From contig DJSQ01000209.1 in the NCBI GenBank assembly GCA_002438075.1, forward strand, positions 1-8,329: a stretch of 8,329 nucleotides of DNA, in the 5' to 3' direction. The notes beneath the pieces are model-generated. The model had not been told where the DNA came from. It worked only from the letters and a program-made list of their open reading frames with translations, and did no database searches. Source of the DNA: Clostridiales bacterium UBA6330 (GTDB lineage Bacteria > Bacillota > Clostridia > Oscillospirales > CAG-272). This document shows positions 1 through 6,561 of the stretch, one piece after another. Position numbers and translations under genes: made by a program. Numbering within the stretch: the stretch's first letter is position 1; each line of letters opens with the position of its first letter.

Positions 1-2
1 GA

Positions 3-97
3 AAGGGGTAAAAATCCCCTTAGTTGAAGGTCTTGAAGGTTCTTAGGGGACTTCGCCTCAAGAAGTCCCCTAAGCAGGGTTCGGGGCAGAGCCCCGA
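3..97. repeat. Three stacked palindromes downstream of uxaA
   Basis: Three hairpins lie end to end in the non-coding left edge. The first has 6-bp arms (AAGGGG at 3-8, CCCCTT at 16-21). The second has 13-bp perfect arms (42-54 and 62-74, core TTAGGGGACTTC) with a 7-base loop. The third has 7-bp perfect arms (TCGGGGC at 81-87, GCCCCGA at 91-97) with an AGA loop. TTGAAGGT is also repeated directly at 24-31 and 33-40. The group lies just past the uxaA stop codon, so it may terminate the minus-strand operon. No clear U-tract follows any of the stems, however, so a dispersed intergenic palindromic repeat is equally likely. Confidence 0.6.
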
Positions 98-105
98 GGT
101 CTTCC

Positions 106-1512
106 CTACAGTGTAACTCCCGTCTTAAAGAACGCGATTTCGCGTAAGTCCTCGCTTTTGGCGCGATAATCGCCGTTTGCGGTTTGAAGAATCAGCGACC
201 AGAGCGCGTCCGCATCCATCGGCTCGGCGTTGAAATCAATCCACCCCGACTTTTTGGTTGCAAGCGCGCTGTTGGTTGCGATTTTCAGCGTCGGTACGAA
301 GGTGGAAAACGGCGTTCCCCTACCCGTTGTGAACAGCACCAGCTGACACCCTGCGGCGGCAAGCGCGGTTGCGGCGATGAGATCGTTCCCGGGCGCGTTC
401 AGCACGCTGACCCCCGATTCCTTTACGCGTCCCGCATAGGGCAGAACGTCGCAGATTGCGGTATGTCCTGCCTTTTCGATGCAACCGAGCGACTTTTCCT
501 CCAGCGTTGTAATTCCGCCCGCGCGGTTCCCGGGGCTGGGATTCTCGTAAACGGGAAAGCCCTGCGCCGTGTAGTAGTCGCGGAAATCGGTAATCAGCTT
601 GCAGTAGCGTTCAAAGGTTTCACGGTCGCGGCAACGGTTCATCAGCCGCTGCTCCGCACCGAACATCTCGGGCACCTCGGTCAGCACCGCGCGCCCGCCG
701 CAGACAACCAGACGGTCGGACATCTGCCCGACCAGCGGATTGGCGGTCAGCCCCGAAAAGCCGTCGCTTCCCCCGCATTTCAGACCGATGCAAAGCTGCT
801 CCAACCCCACCGTTTCCCGCGACATTCCCGCCGCGCGGTCGGCAAACTCGCAGAGCATCCGATAGCCCTCGGTCAGCTCGTCCTCCACCTCCTGACAGGT
901 CAGGTAGGCAACGTTGTCGCGGTCGGAAAGCGCCTCGCGGATGTCGCACAGGCGGTTGTTCTCACAGCCGAGCCCCACAAACAGGACAAACGCGGCATTG
1001 GGGTTGCGCGCAATCGAGCAGAGCAGCTCCCGCAGGTTTGCCGCATCCTGCCCCAATTGGGAACAGCCCCACGGATGGGTCAGCGCATAGATGCCCTCCA
1101 GTGACCCCCGAATCAGCTTCTGCGACACGCGCTCCAGCCGTTTGCAGATTCCGTTCACGCATCCAACAGTTGGAATGATGTAAATCTCGTTGCGGATTCC
1201 GACCCGACCGTCCGAGCGCAGAAAACCTTGGAAAGTCCCATGCTGTGCGGGCGCTTGTTCCATCGGCTTCGGCTCGTAAACATAGGTCTGCGCCTCGTCC
1301 AGATGGGTGCGCAGGTTGTGCGTATGCACCCACTCACCCGCGCGGATGGGTCTTGTTGCCCTACCGATGACCGCGCCGTACTTGACCACCGCTTCGCCCT
1401 CGCCGATGTCGCGCAGTGCAAGCTTATGCCCTGCGGGAATCTCGCCGCGCGCGGTCAGCGTTACGCCCACGTTATCGCGCGGGTTGATGACCAACAGTCC
1501 GTCCTTCGTCAT
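106..1512 (-). CDS. uxaA: Altronate dehydratase
   Basis: Converts D-altronate to 2-keto-3-deoxy-D-gluconate, the third step of galacturonate catabolism, in the cytoplasm. The 468-aa product has the family layout. An N-terminal SAF domain (about residues 1-80, with GHKLALRDI and KYGAVIGRA) is followed by the large dehydratase domain. That domain carries the conserved cysteine and glycine motifs GCVNGICKRL, HPWGCSQLGQD, GLGCENN, LKCGGSDGFSGLTANP and PGNDLIAATALAAAGCQ. The length is slightly below the roughly 495 aa of the E. coli and B. subtilis enzymes, and no domain is missing. The ATG overlaps the uxaB stop as ATGA, with a GGGGAG ribosome binding site inside the end of uxaB, so translational coupling is likely. 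It is the last gene of a three-gene operon. The related galactarate and arabinonate dehydratases share this fold, but the adjacent uxaB makes altronate the best-supported substrate. Confidence 0.93.
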   Translation of the reverse strand: MTKDGLLVINPRDNVGVTLTARGEIPAGHKLALRDIGEGEAVVKYGAVIGRATRPIRAGEWVHTHNLRTHLDEAQTYVYEPKPMEQAPAQHGTFQGFLRSDGRVGIRNEIYIIPTVGCVNGICKRLERVSQKLIRGSLEGIYALTHPWGCSQLGQDAANLRELLCSIARNPNAAFVLFVGLGCENNRLCDIREALSDRDNVAYLTCQEVEDELTEGYRMLCEFADRAAGMSRETVGLEQLCIGLKCGGSDGFSGLTANPLVGQMSDRLVVCGGRAVLTEVPEMFGAEQRLMNRCRDRETFERYCKLITDFRDYYTAQGFPVYENPSPGNRAGGITTLEEKSLGCIEKAGHTAICDVLPYAGRVKESGVSVLNAPGNDLIAATALAAAGCQLVLFTTGRGTPFSTFVPTLKIATNSALATKKSGWIDFNAEPMDADALWSLILQTANGDYRAKSEDLREIAFFKTGVTL

Positions 1513-2837
1513 AGCAGGCTCTCCCCGCGCGCCAGACGTTCGGTCTGCGCGGTCACGGTTTCAAGGAGCTGCGGGTAAGCCGTCAGGTCCTCACCCCAGA
1601 GCTTGCGGTCGGACAGGAGGTCCTTCAGCGGCTTGCCCGATGCGAAGAAGGACAGCACCTCTTCATCGTCTTTCAGTTCCGCATACTTCGTCCGATACAG
1701 GTGCATCAGGCAGGAGAAGCCGACCGTCAGGTGCTCGGGGATTCTCCCGTTTGCCGCGAAGAAATCGCGGAAGGTGGGCAGAACTCTCGCCCGCCACTTG
1801 GAAATGCTGTTGAGCGCAATGCTCGTCAGCTGATGGTTCAGATACGGATTGCGGAAGCGCTCCTCCACATCGGCGGCAAAGCGCTCGGTCATGCTGCGGT
1901 CGGAGGAAACGAACGGCACGATTTCCTCCAGCGACGCGCGGAAGAAGCGGTAAAGCGTTTCGTTTGTCATGCAGTCGTAGACCGTCTCCGCGCCCGACAG
2001 CAGTCCCGCCGCCACCAGATTCGTGTGACTGCCGTTGAGCACCCGCACCTTGCGCTTCTTGTAGTAGGCAATGTCATCGGTCAGGATGACGTCAATGTTA
2101 TGGTGTCCTGCGGGGAGCAGGTCGGCAATCTTCCCTTTGTTCTCGATGACCCAAAGTCCGAACGGCTCGGCAACCGACAGCAAATCGTCCCGCTCCCCGA
2201 CCAGCTTCCAGAGTCTTTCGCGTAAAGCCTCGTCACGCGGGAAGCCCGAAACGATGCGGTCAACCAGCGTGTTGCAGTAGAAGTTTTCGGTGCGGTTCCA
2301 TTCGCGGAACGCCACGGGCAACTGCCAGAGGTCGATGTACTTCTCCACACAGCGGAACAGCTCGTCGGCGTTGTTCTCGATCAACTCCACGGGGAGCAGG
2401 TACAAGCCCGAAAGCCCTGCCTTGAAACGCGCATACAGGAATTTCGTCAGCTTGGCGGGATAGGTAATCTCCGCAAAGCCGTCAAAGCTATCCCCTTCAT
2501 GGTAGCAAATACCCGCCTCGGTGGTGTTGGAGACGATAACGGCAAGTTCAGGGTCAACCGCCAACGCCGCATATGCGGAGAAATCCTCAAACGGAGAGAT
2601 TGCCTGCTCCACAACCGAAACGGGGTAAACCGTCTCGGCGGCGTTCCCGTCCTTCACGCCGCGCAGAACCACATGGTAGCGGTTCCCCTGCCGCGCAAAG
2701 GCATCCAGAGAGCCGAAGGGAATCGGCTTGACAATCTCTACCGCCCATTCCCCGCCCTCGCGGTTCAGGGTCTCAAAATAGAGGTCCACAAATGAGCGGA
2801 GAAAGTTTCCCTCACCGTATTGCAATACTTTTTTCAT
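1509..2837 (-). CDS. uxaB: Tagaturonate reductase (altronate oxidoreductase)
   Basis: NADH-dependent reductase turning D-tagaturonate into D-altronate, the substrate of the next gene's product. It belongs to the mannitol dehydrogenase (polyol long-chain dehydrogenase) family. The N-terminus has the nucleotide-binding signature YGEGNFLRSF. The C-terminal domain carries KVRVLNGSHT (around residues 260-275), which supplies the catalytic lysine and the Asn/His pair of this family. I chose the ATG at 2837 (442 aa). An AAGGATGTGAT element, one mismatch from an extended Shine-Dalgarno sequence, sits at a suitable distance, and MKKVLQYGEGNF is the usual family start. A TTG two codons upstream (2843) overlaps the ribosome binding site and is less likely. 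Its stop overlaps the uxaA start by four bases. Fructuronate reductase (UxuB) is a close relative, but the neighbour argues for UxaB. Confidence 0.93.
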   Translation of the reverse strand: MKKVLQYGEGNFLRSFVDLYFETLNREGGEWAVEIVKPIPFGSLDAFARQGNRYHVVLRGVKDGNAAETVYPVSVVEQAISPFEDFSAYAALAVDPELAVIVSNTTEAGICYHEGDSFDGFAEITYPAKLTKFLYARFKAGLSGLYLLPVELIENNADELFRCVEKYIDLWQLPVAFREWNRTENFYCNTLVDRIVSGFPRDEALRERLWKLVGERDDLLSVAEPFGLWVIENKGKIADLLPAGHHNIDVILTDDIAYYKKRKVRVLNGSHTNLVAAGLLSGAETVYDCMTNETLYRFFRASLEEIVPFVSSDRSMTERFAADVEERFRNPYLNHQLTSIALNSISKWRARVLPTFRDFFAANGRIPEHLTVGFSCLMHLYRTKYAELKDDEEVLSFFASGKPLKDLLSDRKLWGEDLTAYPQLLETVTAQTERLARGESLL

Positions 2838-2880
2838 AATCAATCACATCCTTTTCATTTGGTCAATCAGGACAAGAGCC

Positions 2881-4341
2881 TCAGCGCTCCTGCTTTCCCG
2901 CTGTTTCCGCAATCAGAATCCCCTGATAGTTGTCCAGAAAATTCTCCGCCGTTTTTTTCATCCGCACCGTCACACGCTCCGCATCGACAAAGCCGAAGGT
3001 GATAGCCAGATTTCCGAAATAGCTGTCGATAATCTGCACGCGGATGCGCAGCTTCCGCTCCTCCGCCCAGTCCGCGCTGAATGCCGCCCGATAACGGTTT
3101 CCCTCCATCGGAGCACCCGCAACCATTCCCGAATAGCCGCGCTCGGGGAACAGCCCGAAGAGGTTACAGCCCAGCCCGAAGGAGAACGCCATACAGCCGT
3201 TTGCGTTTTCGTATTCCAGCCTGCCCGCCCCCTCGAAGAAGGTCAAACGGAAGCGCCGCCAGCCCATCGGGTTGTCGCGGCAGACAAAGGTCTTGCCGTC
3301 AATCGCCCGTCGAATCGGGCTGTCCGTTTCCCCGCACAGGCTGAACAGCTTGCGGGAGCCCTCATACGCCGCCAGCGCGTTTGCCGCGTCGGAATTTTCC
3401 GAAAGCGGCTTTTCATGCAGGCTGTCCAGCAGCTCGAGCAGTGCCCCGTAAACCTGATCGCGGTAGCAGGGGTTCCCCTGATTGTCCGAATTCAGAATCA
3501 GCACAGCATCCTCGCGTGGGAAGCAGACCGCCAGCTGTCCGCCCATGCCGAGCATGGCAAAGCCGCCGCGCGGCGCACCCCAGATCTGCCAGCCGTAGCC
3601 GTAGCTGTCCGATGTGGCAAAGCCGTAATCATCCGTCACGGTGCGACAGTCGAGCATTTGCCGCACCAGCTCCTCCCGCAGATATTGCTTTCCCTCAACA
3701 CGCCCGCCGTCCATCAGGAAGCGCGCAAACCGAAGCAAATCCCTCGGGGTGCACATCACGCCCGAATCCCCGAAGGAATAGCCCCCGCGCGCCTTCAGGC
3801 AGTAGGCATCCTGCGAAAAGCCGATGTCCTTCAGCACCTTCTCCTGCAAATAGGAGAGGAACGGGCGACCCGTCAGCTTCTCGACAATCACGCCGAGCAG
3901 ATAGCTCCCCTGACTGTCATAGTTGAACTGCGTCAGCGGCAGCTTTTGCTCCGCCTGCCCGAAGCAGGTATCAATCCTGTCCTCAAGCTCGCTCGTGAAC
4001 CACCACCCGCGCTCCACGGCGGTGGTCTCCATCATCAGAAGCGAGCGCACCGTGTCGTTGGAGGGATACGGGAAGAATTCGGAGATCGGCGTATCGAGCG
4101 TCAGAAGTCCGTCCTGAATGCAAAAGAGCACCGCCACCCCGACAAAGGTCTTGGAGACGGAATACATACGGTGCTTTGTATCGGCATCAAACGGCGCAAA
4201 ATAGCTCTCGGAAAAGACCCGCTCCCCGCGCGCAAGAATCACGCTATGCGTGGAAAGGCGGTATTCCTCCAGCCGTCGGTAAAAGCGCAGGACCGCCTCG
4301 GACGGGCATCCCACCGCTTCGGGTGTACATCTTTTCATCAT
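2881..4341 (-). CDS. Beta-lactamase-family serine hydrolase, first gene of the uxaBA operon
   Basis: A class C beta-lactamase-like (PF00144) serine hydrolase of 486 aa. Members of this fold are esterases, D-amino acid peptidases or amidases, and the exact reaction cannot be read from the sequence. The nucleophile motif is S61-V-S-K64. The second motif reads Y141-D-S143, with Ser in place of the usual Asn, a variant also found in other esterase-like members. The third region is GMGGQ rather than KTG, which argues against true beta-lactamase activity. The last 150 or so residues form a beta-rich extension beyond the catalytic domain. There is no signal peptide or membrane segment, so it should be cytoplasmic. 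I chose the ATG at 4341 because an AAGGAG site lies 5 bases upstream; an open frame extending to 4407 has no such site. It ends 43 bases before uxaB, so co-transcription is likely. A role in removing ester groups from uronate substrates is only a guess from context. Confidence 0.85.
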   Translation of the reverse strand: MMKRCTPEAVGCPSEAVLRFYRRLEEYRLSTHSVILARGERVFSESYFAPFDADTKHRMYSVSKTFVGVAVLFCIQDGLLTLDTPISEFFPYPSNDTVRSLLMMETTAVERGWWFTSELEDRIDTCFGQAEQKLPLTQFNYDSQGSYLLGVIVEKLTGRPFLSYLQEKVLKDIGFSQDAYCLKARGGYSFGDSGVMCTPRDLLRFARFLMDGGRVEGKQYLREELVRQMLDCRTVTDDYGFATSDSYGYGWQIWGAPRGGFAMLGMGGQLAVCFPREDAVLILNSDNQGNPCYRDQVYGALLELLDSLHEKPLSENSDAANALAAYEGSRKLFSLCGETDSPIRRAIDGKTFVCRDNPMGWRRFRLTFFEGAGRLEYENANGCMAFSFGLGCNLFGLFPERGYSGMVAGAPMEGNRYRAAFSADWAEERKLRIRVQIIDSYFGNLAITFGFVDAERVTVRMKKTAENFLDNYQGILIAETAGKQER

Positions 4342-4394
4342 AAAAGCTCCTTTTCGATTTTGATTATCCGTTCGTATGATATCGGACAGCCGTA

Positions 4395-4423
4395 TTGACA
4401 AACCCATGAAAATTTGATATAAT
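4395..4423 (+). promoter_or_regulatory. Perfect-consensus sigma-70 promoter for the araC-type gene
   Basis: TTGACA at 4395-4400 and TATAAT at 4418-4423 are separated by exactly 17 bases. TGA just before the -10 makes it an extended -10 promoter. Transcription should begin near 4430, giving a leader of about 127 nt before the regulator's ATG at 4557. A perfect consensus in front of a regulator gene is unusual and suggests that it is held down by something, such as repressor binding or the opposing promoter. Confidence 0.85.
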
Positions 4424-4475
4424 AAAGAGGCAGAACAAACCTCCGTCTGTGGAGAGGTATCTAATCAACCGTCCC
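4424..4475. promoter_or_regulatory. Candidate operator region between the facing promoters
   Basis: This stretch separates the two -10 boxes and would be transcribed from both sides. It contains short imperfect dyads (CTCC-gtctgt-GGAG at 4441-4454, and CAGA at 4431-4434 with TCTG at 4446-4449). AATCAACC (4463-4470) is loosely mirrored by GTTGGTTT (4495-4502). Such small elements could be AraC-family half-sites, but none is long enough to be convincing by itself. The assignment rests mostly on position. Confidence 0.3.
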
Positions 4476-4505
4476 ATTATACCATAAAACAAAAGTTGGT
4501 TTCAA
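4476..4505 (-). promoter_or_regulatory. Sigma-70 promoter for the hydrolase-uxaBA operon
   Basis: On the minus strand, TTGAAA (4505-4500) and TATAAT (4481-4476) are 18 bases apart, and TGG before the -10 gives an extended -10. Start of transcription is expected near 4469, with a leader of about 128 nt to the hydrolase ATG at 4341. The promoter lies to the right of the plus-strand promoter, so the two fire towards each other. A weaker GATAAT at 4368-4363 lacks a matching -35. Confidence 0.7.
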
Positions 4506-4556
4506 GTGTAAATCTTATCCGAAGAACCGAAAATTACATAAATCGTAAAGGCAAAA

Positions 4557-5345
4557 ATGCAATTTATAGAATTTGAAAAGCGGATTGAAGAGCATTCCAT
4601 GTGGATGAACGCTCCGCACAGCCATGAGTATTACGAGCTGTACTTTCTGCGCAAGGGCGAGCGCAGTCTGTTTGTCGAAAGCGCGATGTTTTCCGTTCCC
4701 GAAAACACGTTCTTTGCCATCCCACCCTACCTGCTCCACAAAACCGAGGGGCGCGGCTACGAGCGCATCAATATCAACATCTCCCCCGAGCTGTTGGACG
4801 CGCCGCAACAAGCCTTTCTGCGGCAGGTGGGAAGCTGTGGATTGCGCATGGACAACGAAACGGGCGGGCTGATCTTCCGCCTGCTCGACAAGGGCGTGGA
4901 GCTACAGCTCCGAAACGCGTCCGACCGACAGGAAAACCAGCTCATTCTTGCCAAAGCAATCCTTTTGCTCCTCTCCGAGCAGACCGCCGCGCCGCTTCAT
5001 GCGGTCTCCGCCGTGACTGCGGGGAAGCAGGAGACCGACGTGCTGAAGATCGTCTTTTACCTGAACACGCACTTTCGGGAGCCGCTGTCGCTGGAAACGC
5101 TCAGTCGGGAATACTTCCTCTCCAAAGCCACCCTGTGCGGCAAGTTCCGCCGCGTGATGCACTGCTCAATCATGGAATACGTTGCGGGGCTTCGGCTGAC
5201 CAAAGCCAAGCAATTGCTCCGCTACAGCGACAAAAGCGTGGAGGAAATTGCGGAGGAATGCGGCTACTCCTCCCCGAACTACTTCGGGCTGATCTTCAAA
5301 AAGGAGGTTGGGCTATCCCCGCTCAATTTCCGAAAATCCAGATAA
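4557..5345 (+). CDS. AraC-family transcriptional regulator
   Basis: A one-component sugar-type regulator of 262 aa. The N-terminal half (about residues 15-110) is a cupin-like ligand-binding domain, with HSHEYYELYFL and the VPENTFFAIPPYLLH strand typical of the AraC arm and barrel. The last 100 or so residues hold the double helix-turn-helix: LSLETLSREYFLSKATLCGKF, shortened here in the middle as LSRE-YFLS, and the conserved second helix EIAEECGYSSPNYFGLIFKK. The start has an AAAGG site 5-6 bases before the ATG. The gene is divergent from the hydrolase-uxaB-uxaA operon and upstream of the nucleoside-hydrolase-like gene, so it probably controls one or both. The effector could be galacturonate or an intermediate, by context only. 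A perfect-consensus promoter drives it. Confidence 0.92.
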   Translation: MQFIEFEKRIEEHSMWMNAPHSHEYYELYFLRKGERSLFVESAMFSVPENTFFAIPPYLLHKTEGRGYERININISPELLDAPQQAFLRQVGSCGLRMDNETGGLIFRLLDKGVELQLRNASDRQENQLILAKAILLLLSEQTAAPLHAVSAVTAGKQETDVLKIVFYLNTHFREPLSLETLSREYFLSKATLCGKFRRVMHCSIMEYVAGLRLTKAKQLLRYSDKSVEEIAEECGYSSPNYFGLIFKKEVGLSPLNFRKSR

Positions 5346-5389
5346 GAATACACTGAAATTCAATAAAAAAACAGATAAGGAAATCCGAT

Positions 5390-6355
5390 ATGCAAACACA
5401 ACAGTTTTCCACCCCCGCAAGCGCCCGCCCGAGGTCGGTTATTTTCGGCACCGACTGGCACACCGACTGCGATGATGCGGTCGCCGTCCGCGTTCTCGCA
5501 TGGGCGCAATGGAAGGGCTTGATTCGCCTGCTCGGTGTCTCAATCGATTCGGCAATGGCGTGCTCGGTCTCGTCCATGAAGGCATTCCTTGAGGAGGAAC
5601 AGCTGACGGGCGTTCCCGTTGCGCTGGACCACGGCGCGTTTGATTACGGCGGCAACGCGGCATACCAGCCGAGGCTTGCCATCGGTCGGGATGCCGAAAA
5701 GGAAAACCGCGAAGCGGAGGAAGGCGTGCGGTTATACCGCAGACTGCTTGCCGAAGCCGAGGGTCCGGTCGACCTGATTGAGGTCGGCTTTTCGCAGGTG
5801 CTGGCATCGCTCCTGCTGTCCGAGCCCGATGACCTCTCCCCGCTCTCGGGAGAAGCGCTTGTCGCAAGCCGCGTGGGAAGGCTTTGGGTCATGGGCGGAA
5901 AATGGGATTCGGAAACCGTCCCCGAATTCAACTTTTCCAAAACTGAAAAAGCAAGGCACGCCATCCATACTGTGGTGGAAAGGTGCCCTGTCCCGATTAC
6001 CTTCCTCGGATTTGAGGTCGCGGTGGATATCCTCAGCGGCACGATTCTGAACCAATGCACGTGGGATGACACCCTGCGCACCGTGCTTTCCGATTTTGGC
6101 GCTTCGGACGGTCGCCCCTCATGGGACCCGTTGCTCACCTACCTCGCCTGCATTGGGGACGCGGAGCGGGTCGGCTTCCAATGCGTCTGCGGCACCGCCT
6201 CCATCGACCCCGAGAGCGGCTGTAACCGCCTCACCCCAAGCCCGATGGGCCCGCATTGCTATGTTGTAAAGCAACAGCCGAACGCATTCTATCGGGAAAC
6301 GCTGGACGCGCTTCTCTTTGAGTACAGCAAGCATCTGGCGGAGCTGAAAAAGTAA
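5390..6355 (+). CDS. Nucleoside hydrolase-like protein (inosine-uridine N-ribohydrolase family)
   Basis: A 321-aa protein with the IU-nucleoside hydrolase fold, an enzyme family that cleaves N-glycosidic bonds of ribonucleosides using a calcium ion. The N-terminal metal loop reads GTDWHTDCDDAVAV (residues 20-33), matching the DTDxxxDxDDA signature except that the first Asp is Gly20. Asp22, Asp26, Asp28 and Asp29 remain. Further family marks are EFNF followed by a helix, GFEVAVDILSG, and RPSWDP with the conserved Asp246. In studied members the first Asp is a calcium ligand and the proposed general base. The substitution therefore means either a subfamily with different chemistry or a weakened enzyme. 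No signal peptide is seen. An AAGGA site lies 8 bases before the ATG. The gene starts 44 bases after the AraC-type gene with no promoter between, so the pair is probably one operon. The true substrate is unknown. Confidence 0.82.
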   Translation: MQTQQFSTPASARPRSVIFGTDWHTDCDDAVAVRVLAWAQWKGLIRLLGVSIDSAMACSVSSMKAFLEEEQLTGVPVALDHGAFDYGGNAAYQPRLAIGRDAEKENREAEEGVRLYRRLLAEAEGPVDLIEVGFSQVLASLLLSEPDDLSPLSGEALVASRVGRLWVMGGKWDSETVPEFNFSKTEKARHAIHTVVERCPVPITFLGFEVAVDILSGTILNQCTWDDTLRTVLSDFGASDGRPSWDPLLTYLACIGDAERVGFQCVCGTASIDPESGCNRLTPSPMGPHCYVVKQQPNAFYRETLDALLFEYSKHLAELKK

Positions 6356-6367
6356 ATAACAAAATAC

Positions 6368-6382
6368 CCCCGCCATGCGGGG
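6368..6382. terminator. Short GC-rich hairpin after the nucleoside hydrolase-like gene
   Basis: CCCCGC (6368-6373), loop CAT, GCGGGG (6377-6382), starting 13 bases past the stop codon. A-rich sequence precedes it, so on the minus strand the stem is followed by a T-rich stretch (GTATTTTGTTATTT). On the plus strand the expected T-tract is missing. It resembles one half of a bidirectional terminator whose right flank has been replaced by the next palindrome. Confidence 0.5.
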
Positions 6383-6384
6383 CT

Positions 6385-6440
6385 CAGATTACCGGCAAAG
6401 GGCTCAGAACGCTTGTTTTGAGCCCTTTGTCGATAATCTG
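6385..6440 (+). terminator. Long near-perfect hairpin ending the araC/nucleoside hydrolase unit
   Basis: Two 22-base arms (6385-6406 and 6419-6440) pair with one mismatch and one G-U, closing a 12-base loop. The arms begin CAGATTA and end TAATCTG. A strong stem just after the last plus-strand gene makes transcription termination likely. The following bases (TATTAAAATGTAC) form only a poor U-tract, so it could also be a mobile palindromic repeat. GGGCTCAGA occurs twice, at 6380-6388 and again inside the left arm at 6400-6408. Confidence 0.55.
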
Positions 6441-6453
6441 TATTAAAATGTAC

Positions 6454-6488
6454 TTTTTGCACACATATACAGGTAAATTTTGCAAAAA
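6454..6488. repeat. Inverted repeat TTTTTGCA / TGCAAAAA upstream of a promoter
   Basis: Perfect 8-base arms at 6454-6461 and 6481-6488 with a 19-base spacer, ending five bases before the -35 of the next promoter. The right arm is itself part of the palindrome TTTTGCAAAA (6478-6487). The position fits an operator or activator site for the leucine-rich-repeat remnant, but AT-rich repeats like this can arise by chance. Confidence 0.4.
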
Positions 6489-6492
6489 GGGG

Positions 6493-6521
6493 TTGCATTT
6501 TGGGTGGAGCTGTGCTATAAT
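6493..6521 (+). promoter_or_regulatory. Sigma-70 promoter for the leucine-rich-repeat remnant
   Basis: TTGCAT at 6493-6498 and TATAAT at 6516-6521 with a 17-base spacer, and TGC directly before the -10 (extended -10). A GGAGG ribosome binding site (6547-6551) and an ATG (6562) follow at normal distances. The expression signals of the broken gene are therefore intact. Confidence 0.75.
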
Positions 6522-6561
6522 TTAGGCGAAAATTTGATTGATTTACGGAGGTTTTTGTTCC

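Noticed and set aside
184..1104. A 306-aa open frame on the plus strand opposite uxaA
   Set aside because: Antisense to a well-conserved dehydratase in GC-rich DNA. Its composition is rich in Arg, Gly, His and Pro, with no recognisable family and no ribosome binding site.
2838..2843. TTG at 2843 as the uxaB start
   Set aside because: It falls inside the extended Shine-Dalgarno sequence, and the ATG at 2837 gives the standard family N-terminus.
2881..4341. Calling the serine hydrolase an antibiotic-resistance beta-lactamase
   Set aside because: It has no signal peptide, the KTG and YxN motifs are altered, and it sits in a sugar-acid operon.
3415..4398. A 327-aa open frame on the plus strand opposite the serine hydrolase
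   Set aside because: It mirrors the codon pattern of the hydrolase, has no family motifs, and its end overlaps the promoter region. It is a shadow frame.
4342..4407. A hydrolase start at 4407, 22 codons upstream
   Set aside because: It has no ribosome binding site, adds residues unlike the family, and overlaps the plus-strand promoter; AAGGAG supports 4341.
4430..4556. A riboswitch in the long leader of the AraC-type gene
   Set aside because: No known aptamer core or terminator/antiterminator pair could be recognised, only weak 4-bp dyads. The long leader is explained by the facing promoter arrangement.
5439..6138. Minus-strand open frames opposite the nucleoside hydrolase-like gene
   Set aside because: They are antisense to a gene with clear conserved motifs, and their Arg/Ser/Pro-rich composition is typical of frame shadows.
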